Positions 7,543-16,550 of a stretch of DNA of 40,290 bases are shown piece after piece. This DNA comes from Spirochaetaceae bacterium (lineage in GTDB: Bacteria; Spirochaetota; Spirochaetia; Treponematales; Breznakiellaceae). Below the pieces are notes generated by a model. The model was given only the letters and a program-made list of their open reading frames with translations, ran no database searches and was not told where the DNA came from. The first letter of the stretch is position 1, and the number at the start of each line of letters is the position of its first letter. A program made the position numbers and the translations under genes. The stretch spans positions 1 to 40,290 of the forward strand of contig JAITIR010000023.1 of the NCBI GenBank assembly GCA_031279285.1. Reading direction: 5' to 3'.

Positions 7543-8178
7543 ATGCGGAAAAGTATGACACAAAAGGCTTCGCGGGGTTTGCTCTTGCTCTTGCTTCTGT
7601 TTCCGGGGGCGCTGCTCCCCGCCGCGTTTGCGGGCTGCGCCGCCCAGCGCAGGGTGGTGGTGGGCCTTTCAGTGGATCTGGAGGATCGCTATGCCATATA
7701 TCCTTCCATAGAATTTGACGCGGTGGCGCTTACCGAGGAGGAAACGAATCAGATCAAAAGCGGCGGGGTGGACGCGTATTTTGCCCCCGGCGGTTCCCTG
7801 CGGAAACGCGTTGATCCCTTTACCGTGTATTTTTCCCAGGAAGAGACCCGGCCCGCGGTCCTGCCCTTCCGGTCGGCCTATTGGGACCGGTGGCTCAAGA
7901 AAAAGCCCGTGACGCTGGCGCTCATCGCGGATCTGCCCCATTCGCCGGATATGCCCGAGGAGGACCCCCGGGTCCTCTATATCGATCTCAAAAAGGACGG
8001 GCTTTTCTGTAGGCCGGTGTTTGTGGAAATCGAGCCGCAAAAGATCAGCCGGGTGTATGATCTGCCCCGGGATCCCAGGACCAATCTCCCCGCGGACAAC
8101 CGGAGGCCGGACAACCGGAGGCCGGCGCTCAGAATCCACGACAACCCGGAAAGCCCGGAGGCCCTGGAGGACGATTAA
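7543..8178 (+). CDS. tssJ: T6SS outer-membrane lipoprotein TssJ
   Basis: 211 residues. A basic start, a run of seven leucines (13-19) and AFAGC with Cys32 form a lipoprotein signal. The mature part begins with a strand (RRVVVGLSVDLEDRYAIYPSIEFDAVAL) as in TssJ beta-sandwich lipoproteins, and the body is about the usual size. TssJ anchors the TssL-TssM membrane complex to the outer membrane. It sits directly before tssK, tssL and tssM in the usual order. The C-terminal tail is polar and contains a 15-bp tandem duplication (8094-8108 and 8109-8123) giving DNRRPDNRRP. Sequence identity to classic TssJ is low, so the assignment relies partly on position. ATG 7555 is an alternative start. Confidence 0.75.
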   Translation: MRKSMTQKASRGLLLLLLLFPGALLPAAFAGCAAQRRVVVGLSVDLEDRYAIYPSIEFDAVALTEEETNQIKSGGVDAYFAPGGSLRKRVDPFTVYFSQEETRPAVLPFRSAYWDRWLKKKPVTLALIADLPHSPDMPEEDPRVLYIDLKKDGLFCRPVFVEIEPQKISRVYDLPRDPRTNLPADNRRPDNRRPALRIHDNPESPEALEDD

Positions 8179-8199
8179 ATTACTATACGAGGGTAAGCT

Positions 8200-9579
8200 A
8201 TGCGTTTTGAAGAACTATTGCATTGGAACGACGGGCAGTTTTTACAGCCCCATCATTTTCAGTATCAACAGCGGATAGCATCGGGATACGCCCGGCTTAA
8301 CCGTTCTTTTTTCCTGCCCTATTCCTACGGGCTTCTGGATTTTGAGCTTGACCAGGAGGCTCTGAAGGGAGGGTGGGTGTCGGTTAAGCGTTTTTCCGCG
8401 GTCATGGAGGACGGCCTGGAGCTTTCCATGCCGGGGAACTGTATTCTCAAGCCTCTGGATCTCGGTGGGGCTCTCAGGCAAAACCCTGCGGGGCTTACTG
8501 TCTACGCGGCCGTTCCCCGGTGGTCCGAATTTGAGGCGAACCTTGCGGGCGAGGATTCTTCCCAGGAAAAGAAGTTCTACATGGCGGAAAAAAAGCGGGT
8601 CCGTGACGAAAATTCCGGGGACAATGAAATAACCCTCGTTACCCGCCGGATCAACGCCCGGCTGGTAACGGAGCGGGACAACACCAACGATATGCAGATC
8701 CTCCCCATCCTCAAACTGACGGTACTAACGAGGGATGTGCGGCAGAGCCTGGTGGAGGTCGATGAAAAGTACATCCCCCCCTTTATGATGCTTACCGTGG
8801 ACGATCCCCTTTTTGCCATGGCCGCCGCGCTTATAACGGATATACGCCGTTGCCGGGACAAACAGCAAGACACCCTGACCACCAGGCTGGACGGCGTCGG
8901 GGACTTTTCCCGCGGCGAAGCCTTTGACGACGCCCGCTCCCTCTTTTTGCTGCGGACATTGAACTATTACGATATCCGGCTTTCTTCCCTGCTGGTGGAC
9001 GGGTTTATCACACCCTTTGCGCTGTATCTGGAACTGGCCTCGTTCCTGGCGGAGCTCATGGCCTTTAATCCGAAAAACGGAATCCGGGAGATCCGGCGCT
9101 ACGATCACGACGACCGCCTGCCGGTGTTTGCCGAACTTTTTAAGGATATACGCTCCTTCATCAGAAGCGAAGGCGGGGCAGGGTATATTAAGCTCAACTT
9201 TACCCCCGTCGAGGGAGAGGGTTGCCTCTTCGCCGCCATTAAAACCGAGGATATAGCCGATGTTGACGAGATGTACCTGGCGGTAAGCTCCGGCGCGGAA
9301 GCGGAGGAAGTCGTCAGGGCCCTGGAGCAGGGGGACACCTTTAAGCTGATCAACCCCAAGTCAAAGTCCCTGCGGATCCGGGGAATGAAGCTGGTCGGGA
9401 TGCGCTATCCCCCCCGGTTTTTGCCGGTGCTGGACGGCACACTGTGGTTCCGGCTGGACCTTGAGGAATCCGCAAAGGTCTGGCGGGATATGTGCGAAGA
9501 AAAGGGTATGATGATAGACTATGCGCCGGGCCTCTTTCCGGGCCTTGAAACATCGCTCTTTATAACCATCGTGGAATAG
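8200..9579 (+). CDS. tssK: T6SS baseplate-membrane connector TssK
   Basis: 459 residues, close to the family length. The N-terminus LLHWNDGQFLQPHHFQYQQR contains the TssK signature W-x-x-G-x-F-L-x-P-H-H-F-Q. The shoulder region includes FMMLTVDDPLFAMAAALITD, and the end (LPVLDGTLWFRLDLEES) is the usual receptor-like head. TssK trimers bind the TssE/F/G wedges and dock the baseplate onto TssL and TssM. It lies 21 bp after tssJ and 10 bp before tssL, in one operon. No truncation or odd codon use is seen. Confidence 0.93.
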   Translation: MRFEELLHWNDGQFLQPHHFQYQQRIASGYARLNRSFFLPYSYGLLDFELDQEALKGGWVSVKRFSAVMEDGLELSMPGNCILKPLDLGGALRQNPAGLTVYAAVPRWSEFEANLAGEDSSQEKKFYMAEKKRVRDENSGDNEITLVTRRINARLVTERDNTNDMQILPILKLTVLTRDVRQSLVEVDEKYIPPFMMLTVDDPLFAMAAALITDIRRCRDKQQDTLTTRLDGVGDFSRGEAFDDARSLFLLRTLNYYDIRLSSLLVDGFITPFALYLELASFLAELMAFNPKNGIREIRRYDHDDRLPVFAELFKDIRSFIRSEGGAGYIKLNFTPVEGEGCLFAAIKTEDIADVDEMYLAVSSGAEAEEVVRALEQGDTFKLINPKSKSLRIRGMKLVGMRYPPRFLPVLDGTLWFRLDLEESAKVWRDMCEEKGMMIDYAPGLFPGLETSLFITIVE

Positions 9580-9589
9580 GAGGCCCTCC

Positions 9590-10300
9590 ATGAACGCTCC
9601 CGCAAACCTAGAAGAACTGTGCTGCCCTGTTTTTATCTGCTTCTGCAATTACTGGCAGTTGAACCAGACGGGGTTTCCCCCCTCACCGGAAAAATTCCGG
9701 GAGGATATTGAAGCCTCCCTGGGGGACGCCAAACTGAAAGCCTCGGCGGATCCCGCGCTGATCCGGGAATATGAACGTATAGAACGGCCCCTGGTTTTTT
9801 TTATCGACTTTATGGTCAAGGAGGGGAGCTTTCCCTTTAGCAGGGAGTGGCGGGAACTGGGCAGGAACTACAACGAGCTTTCCGGGGATGAAAAGTTTTT
9901 CAACCTCCTCTCCGATGCCCTCCGGGACAGCAAGGACCCGCATACCTTCGCCCTCTTTTATACCATGCTGGGACTGGGCTTTGAGGGGGCCTACGCGCGG
10001 GATCGGAGGTTTATCGAAAAAACCATGAAGGAATGCGAGGCCCGTTTCCCTGCGGAGCTTGATATCCGGGAAGAGCCCATTGTCGAAGTCGACACGGAAA
10101 AACGGATCGCCGGCTCAAGGCGGGTCCGGGCGCGGCGGCCCCTGCGTATGGCCCTTGTTTTTTCCTTCCTCTTTTTGATTTTTTCCCTTGCCGTTAATTT
10201 TGCCGTCTTTTTCAAAACGACTCTCCATTTCCGGGAAACCCTGTCCGGCGCCGCCGCCCAGGTCCGGGAAATTCAAACCGTCCCCTATGAGGTTCCATAA
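9590..10300 (+). CDS. tssL: T6SS inner-membrane protein TssL (DotU family)
   Basis: 236 residues, with AGGAGG at 9579-9584 and ATG at 9590. The cytoplasmic helical domain has DotU features: PVFICFCNYWQLNQTG at the start, REDIEASLGDAK, and LFYTMLGLGFEGAYARD (the DotU 'cLxLGFeGrYr' element). A single C-terminal transmembrane segment covers about residues 187-208, with a short periplasmic tail, the tail-anchored topology typical of TssL. No peptidoglycan-binding OmpA domain is fused. Its stop overlaps the tssM start (TAATG), so translation is coupled. Confidence 0.92.
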   Translation: MNAPANLEELCCPVFICFCNYWQLNQTGFPPSPEKFREDIEASLGDAKLKASADPALIREYERIERPLVFFIDFMVKEGSFPFSREWRELGRNYNELSGDEKFFNLLSDALRDSKDPHTFALFYTMLGLGFEGAYARDRRFIEKTMKECEARFPAELDIREEPIVEVDTEKRIAGSRRVRARRPLRMALVFSFLFLIFSLAVNFAVFFKTTLHFRETLSGAAAQVREIQTVPYEVP

Positions 10301-13300
10301 TGCCCCCCCAATCTTTCGCCTTTATTCAAAACGGCGTCAATCTGATACAAACCAGCACAATAGCCAAGGTCGTTGTGGCTATTGTGCTGCTCCTCCTGTT
10401 CGTTATGGTGGTTCTGCCCCTCATAGGAAAGGCCCGGCGGAAGCGGATCAAAGCAAAGGAATCCCGGGACATCCTCAAGGACCTGATGGTCTGGCGCCAT
10501 GTGGCCCGGCTTGCCCAGGGCGGGGAGGATCACAACAAAGCCAAGGAAGAACTTTCGGACAACATCGTCAAAATAAACGATCTTCTCAAACAGGGCTTTG
10601 ACCTCGCCTCCCTCCACGGTAGGGGGCTCTACGGGGTGCCCTGGTTTATGCTTCTGGGGGAGCCCGGCTCGGGAAAATCGGCCCTGCTCCGGGAGAGCGA
10701 GCTGGAACTGATTCCCTCGACGGAGGAGGAGAAGGCCGACCCGGACGACAAAAGCCTCCCCGTAAGGTTTTGGCTTGGTGGAAAGGCGGTGGTCTGCGAT
10801 GTAAGCGGCAGGGTTTTTTTTGACCGCTGGCTTGAGGGCAGCAGCGCGGAATGGACCCATATCATCAAACAGATCTGCCGCAGACACTACCGCAAGCCCC
10901 TGGACGGCGTCATCCTAACCATTCCCGCGGACGCGCTTTTGGCGGACAGCGGGGATCTGACCCGCAAAAAAGCCACCCTCATGGCAAACGAACTGGCCCA
11001 CCTGCTGGACTCAAGCGGTATGCGCCTACCCTGTTATGTGGTGGTAACCAAGCTCGACATGGTAAACGGCTTCCGGGAATATGCCCTGGGCCTTTCCGGG
11101 GAGCTACGGCGCCAGATCCTGGGCTATGAAAATAAAGGCGCCGCGTACCGGGTGGAGGATTTTAAGAAGTTCTGGGCCGTCCTGCTTTCCCGGCTCCGTT
11201 CGGGCCGCAAGAAAAGCATGGATTCCCGGGAACTACAGATCCGCCTTTCCGACGCGTCCAACCGGATGGATATAACGGGAAAGTTGTTTTTGTTCCCCGA
11301 AAATTTTGACGGCCTGTACCGCAATCTTCATATTTACCTTGAAGCCCTGTTCAGCGAAGACACCTTCCACGGAACCAAGGACACGGTTTTCGACGGGCTT
11401 TTCTTTACCAGTTCCGCGGATTCGGGCGTTTCTTTTAGCCCGGACCTTGCGGCGCTGGCGGGCAAAGCCGCCGACGACTTTATTTTAAGCGATGCAAAGC
11501 CGCCGGTGTTCCAGTCCTATTTTGTCCGGGATATGCTACAGAAGTATGTTTTTAACCCCTCCCCACACGCCGTCTTTGTCAGAAAGGAAGCTTTCAGCCG
11601 GGCGATACCCCTTCTCGGCCTCTGCGGGGTTTTGGCGGTCGCCGCCTTTATCAGCCTCTACTCCGCGCTTTTCAGAGCCGATGAACTTGCCCGATCCTTG
11701 GCCCAGGCCACCAACTATTACCAGTCCCTGAGTTCCGCGCTGCGGGAACGGGGCGCGGGCCCCCCTCTGATCATAAAAAACCAGGACAATACCTTTGCGG
11801 TTAATAACAACCCCGGCCCCCAAAACAACGGATCTTCTCCGGTGCTGTTCTACTACAACGCCCTGTCCTATAGAAACGCCAATCTGACCCCCCCTCTGGG
11901 TTTTCGCCTGGCGGATCTGCTGGTGTTTCGGGAAGCCAACATGGGCCGCCGGGACCGGGTTTTTATCACCAACCAGCTCTACGGGAGCCTTGTCAGAACC
12001 CCCCTCATAAGAAACGTGGGCTCCAAACTGGTCGATCAGTCCTTTAAGACCCCGGTCCTTAACCGGGAATTGCGTTCCGTCATTGAATCCTTTACCCGGC
12101 TTGACGAGCTGAGCCAGGATGATTTTCAGCGGATATTCCGGTCCAACCAGTACAACGCCGAAGCCATGACTAGCTATCTTCTGCCGGATATTTCCAACGA
12201 TTCCAGGTCCCTGCTCAACAGTTTTCTCCCCCGGTATGACCGGCGCTACACCTTCTCCGAAGAAGCCGCCTATGTCTACTCCGACGATTTCCTCCAGGCC
12301 AAGGACGCGGCGTTGCGGATCATCCTCTCCGCCTGGCAACGCCTCTCGGTGTATCCCGATTCCCTGTACGGCAAAATAAAAACCCTGGTCTCCCTGTCCC
12401 AGAATATCGTTACCAATTACGGACGGATCACAGCGCTCCTGCGCCGCTCCGCTGACGCGGCGTCCCTGCGGGACGTGCAAAACCTGGTTACCGAGTGGAA
12501 GGATTTGACCCAGACCCAAAACACCCTTATCGCCCGGGGCAGGCAGTTCTTTGAGGATATAAAAAACGAGATGCTCCGGGTCAATATACCCCTGGGCTTT
12601 AACGGGGACGGGGGAGGCGACCCCTTCGGCAACAACCTGATAAACGACTATCTGTTCAACGAACTGGTCATCACTTACGCGGTAAAGGATTACACGAATT
12701 ATTTTAAAAAGGACATGGACTTTGTCAGGGCGAAAGGCGCCGGAAGCCTGATCGCTGTTACGGGGACTGTCAGCGCCCTGGAGCGCGAGTTTTCCGGCGA
12801 TCTGGAGCGGGAACTTGAAACACTCCGGGCCGGCGCCGCGAGCCTTAAAAACAACGAACTCCTGTCCGGAAAAATGACCGAAGAGCCGGATTCGCAGTCC
12901 CTTTTTATGGTGGTGGAAAAAATATTGACTCTGGCCGGGGCGGTGGACATACCGGATCCGGCGCGGCTGCGGAATGCCGCCGCTGTGGATTGGATGAGCG
13001 GCCAATATGACATTGTCGCCGCCTTTGACAATTACGAAGCCTATGTTAAGCCCTTCCTGGAAAATGAAAAGGTTTCCGGCCTTATCCGTAACGGCAGGAT
13101 CGTCCTGGCGGCCCAGGCCTATCTTAACCGCGCTATTGTTTTAAGCGCCGAATACGACTTCCTCTCCAGCTCCGCCGAAACCATAAGCGCCATGATAGCC
13201 TCCCGGTCGGAAACGGAAGGCCAGGAAATTTTTTCCCTCTCCGGCAGGGCGATTCAAAGCGCGCTGGGGGGGCTGGTGTACAACCGGGGCTACGATCCGG

Positions 13301-14652
13301 GAATAGTCAAGGATATAACCGACGGCATCGCTGCGTATAACGATCTCTTTACCAACTATGCAAACCTGACCGAACCGCCGAAATTCTTGCAGAACCGTGA
13401 CGGGAGCATCTACCAGACCGACGCTTTCAGCGGCTACCTCGGTTTGTACCTCAACTATTGGGGGAATTATCCCGATAACGCCTACGTTCCTTCCCCGTCC
13501 TGGCGGGAATACCGGGCGCGGATAAACCAAACAAAGCCCTATCAGATCAATTCGGTCCTCCAGTCCCTTTACAGCGAATGTTCCGGCATAGTAAACGATG
13601 TCAACGATATCGTGTTGTCTGAGGTGTTAAAGCGGGAAAAAGCCGACTCCATCGCGTCCCTGGGCGACCGGATAAAACTGCTTTCCGCCTTTCTCAGCGC
13701 CGACGCGGATCGTATGCTCACCGCCTGGGGCAGGCTGCCCGCGGACGCTGAACCGGCCTTTAAGCATATCCGGGCCCTGCCCCTGGACGAAATTAAAGAA
13801 ACCTACATGACTGTCTATTCGGACACCCGGAATATCAGCATAGGCTGGTGGAACGATTTTATCATGGACGGAATCAACATCCTATCGAGAACCTTTTGCG
13901 ACCTAAAACTGGAGGCTTTTGCGGAGAAGCTGGAGAGCCTCAAGGTATTCCCCCTCCTTTCCGACGCCCCCCGGGATGAGACCCTGTCCCCCGCCGATCT
14001 GGAGGGCCTGACCCTGTTGCTGCAGGACATGGGGGCTGGTTATTTGCTGAAGCCGCCCGCCGAAGATCAGGACCCACTGGAACCGGCGCTGCGCCCCATC
14101 CTGTTCCGGGACGCCGCCGCCCGGGCTTGGGCGCAGACCGTCTACCAATTTGTCGCGGCCGCGGCGAACCGGGAGAAACCCCTCGCCTGGACTCTATCCC
14201 AACCGCCCATTGATATTCAGGAGAGACTGTCCATGGAGGGCCGTCTGCTCGGAGTCAACCGTTTCCGGTACCTGGAAGTATCCGCCGCGGGAAAAAGCCC
14301 CCGGTTCTTTAACACCTATACAAACGAAAAGATCAGCCTGGCCGAAGGCGGCCCCGCGGACAGGGACATACGCTTTGGGTTTTACCGGGCCTCGTCGGAC
14401 CGGAGGCCAGCGGCGGCAATTGACCTGGACAAGCCCTGGTCGATCTTTGATATCTATTTGAGCAGAAATGTCATAAAAGGCGATCAGGATATTTTATATT
14501 TCCCCGTCTTCCTTGAGGATGAACAGGGGCAGTACGTGTATTTTACGGAAATTGATTTTAACGCCGACATTCCCAGTCCGGACCGCTGGTACACCGCGGC
14601 TACCTGGCCGAATCTGAGGATTACCGACGGCATGGTCACGGTAAGCCGCTAA
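10300..14652 (+). CDS. tssM: T6SS inner-membrane protein TssM (IcmF family)
   Basis: 1450 residues, slightly longer than many TssM proteins. Transmembrane helices lie at about 22-44 and 435-457. The cytoplasmic domain between them carries a Walker A motif GEPGSGKS (120-127) and continues as a GTPase-like fold (VVVTKLDMVNGF near 247-258). After the second helix comes a very large periplasmic region ending in a beta-rich C-terminal domain, which contacts TssJ. TssM with TssL and TssJ forms the trans-envelope channel through which the needle is fired. The presence of Walker A suggests nucleotide binding is kept. It is the last gene of the operon; a hairpin follows the stop. Confidence 0.95.
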   Translation: MPPQSFAFIQNGVNLIQTSTIAKVVVAIVLLLLFVMVVLPLIGKARRKRIKAKESRDILKDLMVWRHVARLAQGGEDHNKAKEELSDNIVKINDLLKQGFDLASLHGRGLYGVPWFMLLGEPGSGKSALLRESELELIPSTEEEKADPDDKSLPVRFWLGGKAVVCDVSGRVFFDRWLEGSSAEWTHIIKQICRRHYRKPLDGVILTIPADALLADSGDLTRKKATLMANELAHLLDSSGMRLPCYVVVTKLDMVNGFREYALGLSGELRRQILGYENKGAAYRVEDFKKFWAVLLSRLRSGRKKSMDSRELQIRLSDASNRMDITGKLFLFPENFDGLYRNLHIYLEALFSEDTFHGTKDTVFDGLFFTSSADSGVSFSPDLAALAGKAADDFILSDAKPPVFQSYFVRDMLQKYVFNPSPHAVFVRKEAFSRAIPLLGLCGVLAVAAFISLYSALFRADELARSLAQATNYYQSLSSALRERGAGPPLIIKNQDNTFAVNNNPGPQNNGSSPVLFYYNALSYRNANLTPPLGFRLADLLVFREANMGRRDRVFITNQLYGSLVRTPLIRNVGSKLVDQSFKTPVLNRELRSVIESFTRLDELSQDDFQRIFRSNQYNAEAMTSYLLPDISNDSRSLLNSFLPRYDRRYTFSEEAAYVYSDDFLQAKDAALRIILSAWQRLSVYPDSLYGKIKTLVSLSQNIVTNYGRITALLRRSADAASLRDVQNLVTEWKDLTQTQNTLIARGRQFFEDIKNEMLRVNIPLGFNGDGGGDPFGNNLINDYLFNELVITYAVKDYTNYFKKDMDFVRAKGAGSLIAVTGTVSALEREFSGDLERELETLRAGAASLKNNELLSGKMTEEPDSQSLFMVVEKILTLAGAVDIPDPARLRNAAAVDWMSGQYDIVAAFDNYEAYVKPFLENEKVSGLIRNGRIVLAAQAYLNRAIVLSAEYDFLSSSAETISAMIASRSETEGQEIFSLSGRAIQSALGGLVYNRGYDPGIVKDITDGIAAYNDLFTNYANLTEPPKFLQNRDGSIYQTDAFSGYLGLYLNYWGNYPDNAYVPSPSWREYRARINQTKPYQINSVLQSLYSECSGIVNDVNDIVLSEVLKREKADSIASLGDRIKLLSAFLSADADRMLTAWGRLPADAEPAFKHIRALPLDEIKETYMTVYSDTRNISIGWWNDFIMDGINILSRTFCDLKLEAFAEKLESLKVFPLLSDAPRDETLSPADLEGLTLLLQDMGAGYLLKPPAEDQDPLEPALRPILFRDAAARAWAQTVYQFVAAAANREKPLAWTLSQPPIDIQERLSMEGRLLGVNRFRYLEVSAAGKSPRFFNTYTNEKISLAEGGPADRDIRFGFYRASSDRRPAAAIDLDKPWSIFDIYLSRNVIKGDQDILYFPVFLEDEQGQYVYFTEIDFNADIPSPDRWYTAATWPNLRITDGMVTVSR

Positions 14653-14704
14653 GGGAGTCCGCTCCGGTTTGGCAGGGCGGAGGCCGGCTCCGCCTTCCAC
14701 TCCC
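14653..14704 (+). terminator. Nested hairpin after tssM (weak terminator candidate)
   Basis: Outer arms GGGAGT (14653-14658) and ACTCCC (14699-14704) enclose an inner 7-bp stem (14676-14682 with 14688-14694). There is no clear T-tract, so it may be a rho-dependent end or an mRNA-stabilising structure. The next 150 bp to the carbonic anhydrase stop contain nothing else I can name. Confidence 0.35.
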
Positions 14705-14853
14705 TAGTGTCCGGGCAGCGCCGTCAAACACCGCCGCCCCTTCCCAGGCTCTTGCCCCCCGCGGTCCGGGAGAGAAGATAACCCTTCTCCGATAATACCG
14801 CTCAGTTTTGTCGTTCAACTCGTGGGGTAGTCGAGGATGCGGGAGTGATGTTG

Positions 14854-15729
14854 TCATTCCTCGTTCTTTGCAAGGTAAACTGGCCGCCCGTACCGGTTTT
14901 GAACCGGGCGCTTGTTCCCGCGGTACAAGGCCCGGAAAGCCTCGATCTGGTGAGGCGACATTTCTACGGGCTCCAGGGAAATGCTCCATTTAACCCCTTC
15001 CGTGCAGGGCGGCGTGGTCAGGGACCCGTCGTAGCGGCACATTTCGCGGCTGCCGGTGAACAACTCCGCCAGATCTATCTTCGGCTCCAAGGATCCTTCC
15101 CCACCAATCTCCCCGGGTAGATTTTCAAAGATCTCCCCCAGGGTTTCGTTGCGTGCCCCTTCGGTTATCATCATCCCTATAACAGCGAGATTGCCCCGGG
15201 CATCCTTGTGGACCAGATGCAATTCCATGGCAAAGGATACTCCGTCAAAGAGATGTTCGCTGGGCGCGTGGAAGTGGAATTGCTGCAACTCGTAGGATTC
15301 GCCGTCAAGAACAATGGTGTTGCCCGCGGCGGCGGGGAGTAGTTCAATGGTATGGCCGTTGTTTTCCATTTTGAAGGGGGTTTTGCGGTAGGCTATAAGC
15401 GGCTTAACCAGGTCGCCGTCCGGGATTAGTTCCGCGGTAAGGATGTCAATCGGGGATTGGGCTTTTCCGTCCCGGGCTGTCGCGTAGGCGCTGTCCAGGG
15501 CGTACCAATACTCAGGCCCGGTGTCCCCTTCGTAGCTCCAATGGGGCGTTGTTCCCGCCGGGGGACGGGGGCTTGCGGTCCGGGCCGCGGCGGCGCAGGC
15601 AACCATGACACACAGGGTCAGCCCCAGTACCGCAGTCAGGAGGAACGCCGAAAAAAGCCGTTTCCCGTAGCGCCGGTATGCCGGGCGGTTTATGGCGGAA
15701 AAATCTCTGTCTATCATAGACAACATCAT
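14854..15729 (-). CDS. Alpha-type carbonic anhydrase, exported (probable lipoprotein)
   Basis: 291 residues (about 287 from the in-frame ATG at 15717). An N-terminal hydrophobic segment (about 25-45) ends MVAC at Cys45, a relaxed lipobox of the spirochaete kind; plain cleavage is also possible. The mature domain shows the alpha-carbonic-anhydrase order: HWSYEG, QSPIDI, NNGHTIEL (His126, proton-shuttle region), FHFHAPSEH with zinc ligands His152 and His154, ELHLVH with the third ligand His171, and SLTTPPCTEGVKWSI near the end. All zinc ligands are present, so the enzyme should interconvert CO2 and bicarbonate in the periplasm or on the surface. It is transcribed towards tssM and probably single. 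No good Shine-Dalgarno was seen. Confidence 0.92.
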   Translation of the reverse strand: MMLSMIDRDFSAINRPAYRRYGKRLFSAFLLTAVLGLTLCVMVACAAAARTASPRPPAGTTPHWSYEGDTGPEYWYALDSAYATARDGKAQSPIDILTAELIPDGDLVKPLIAYRKTPFKMENNGHTIELLPAAAGNTIVLDGESYELQQFHFHAPSEHLFDGVSFAMELHLVHKDARGNLAVIGMMITEGARNETLGEIFENLPGEIGGEGSLEPKIDLAELFTGSREMCRYDGSLTTPPCTEGVKWSISLEPVEMSPHQIEAFRALYRGNKRPVQNRYGRPVYLAKNEE

Positions 15730-15802
15730 ACATCTAATTTCCCGGATTAAACAAGGGCGGGACAGTGCCCTTCAACAGGGGGCTGGTTTTGGAAAAACCC
15801 AC

Positions 15803-15831
15803 TTGATTTATTGAATAATTAAAGATAAACT
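15803..15831 (+). promoter_or_regulatory. Candidate sigma-70 promoter of the collagen-like lipoprotein
   Basis: TTGATT at 15803-15808, a 17-bp AT-rich spacer and TAAACT at 15826-15831 give a plausible promoter about 45 bp upstream of the ATG at 15877. It sits in the divergent gap with the carbonic anhydrase gene. Confidence 0.45.
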
Positions 15832-15876
15832 ACAGTATATTAAGCTGTCGGCTTTTTTATAAAAAGGGGATGAATT

Positions 15877-16515
15877 ATGAGATATATTGTGGGCTGTCTT
15901 GTCCTTTCTGTTTTCCTGTCGGCGGGTTTTGCTGCCTGCAAATCTCCCGTAGGTCCGCAGGGCGAACAGGGTCCGCAGGGCGAACGCGGATTGGACGGCG
16001 ACCAGGGACCCGCCGGGTTCTTCAAACTATATGACAATAACGATCATTTGATCGGGTATGTCCTGGGCGCGACGGTGGTGAACGACGTCCATGGCCTCTA
16101 CATCATGGCGTCTCATCAAAATAAATTATACCATCTCCTGTTATCGTGGGATGGAAACATACTGAACGATGATTCTAGAGGCGCTAATTTGTACTATGCC
16201 GCAGATAACGGCCAGGGAACTCCCTATGGAATAGATACCGGGATACCCTACCGCGTCTTTGGACATTCATGGAATGGCGGCAGTTATGATCCCAATAATC
16301 CTTCCATGTACACCTTCACAACCTATTCAGCTTCCGGGATGGGAGGAGGGACTTCTATCGACAACCCTCAAAGCCATAGAATCTCTGATTCTGACTCGCT
16401 TTATACAAACGGCGATTACTCCGGCACGTTTTACGAGCTCATAAAAATCAACTGGACGGATATAGGCTTAACAGAAAAACCGGTGGCGCCGCTCATACTT
16501 AAGCCATCGCCGTAA
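15877..16515 (+). CDS. Lipoprotein with short collagen-like triplet segment
   Basis: 212 residues. A signal peptide ends GFAAC with Cys21. Residues about 26-47 contain six or seven Gly-x-y triplets (GPQGEQGPQGERGLDGDQGP), a short collagen-like stalk at the lipid-anchored end. The rest (about 48-212) is a Tyr/Asn/Gly-rich globular domain of unknown family that may be surface displayed. The ribosome site is the AAGGGGA stretch at 15862-15868. Single gene; the neighbour downstream is convergent. A role in surface attachment is an inference only. Confidence 0.75.
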   Translation: MRYIVGCLVLSVFLSAGFAACKSPVGPQGEQGPQGERGLDGDQGPAGFFKLYDNNDHLIGYVLGATVVNDVHGLYIMASHQNKLYHLLLSWDGNILNDDSRGANLYYAADNGQGTPYGIDTGIPYRVFGHSWNGGSYDPNNPSMYTFTTYSASGMGGGTSIDNPQSHRISDSDSLYTNGDYSGTFYELIKINWTDIGLTEKPVAPLILKPSP

Positions 16516-16550
16516 GTGGAGGCGCCTTGCCGCTCAATCGGGTAGCGCTC

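Noticed and set aside
11536-13005. Long open frame on the minus strand (489 codons) inside tssM
   Set aside because: It mirrors the codon-position bias of the GC-rich tssM gene, has no ribosome site and no recognisable domain.
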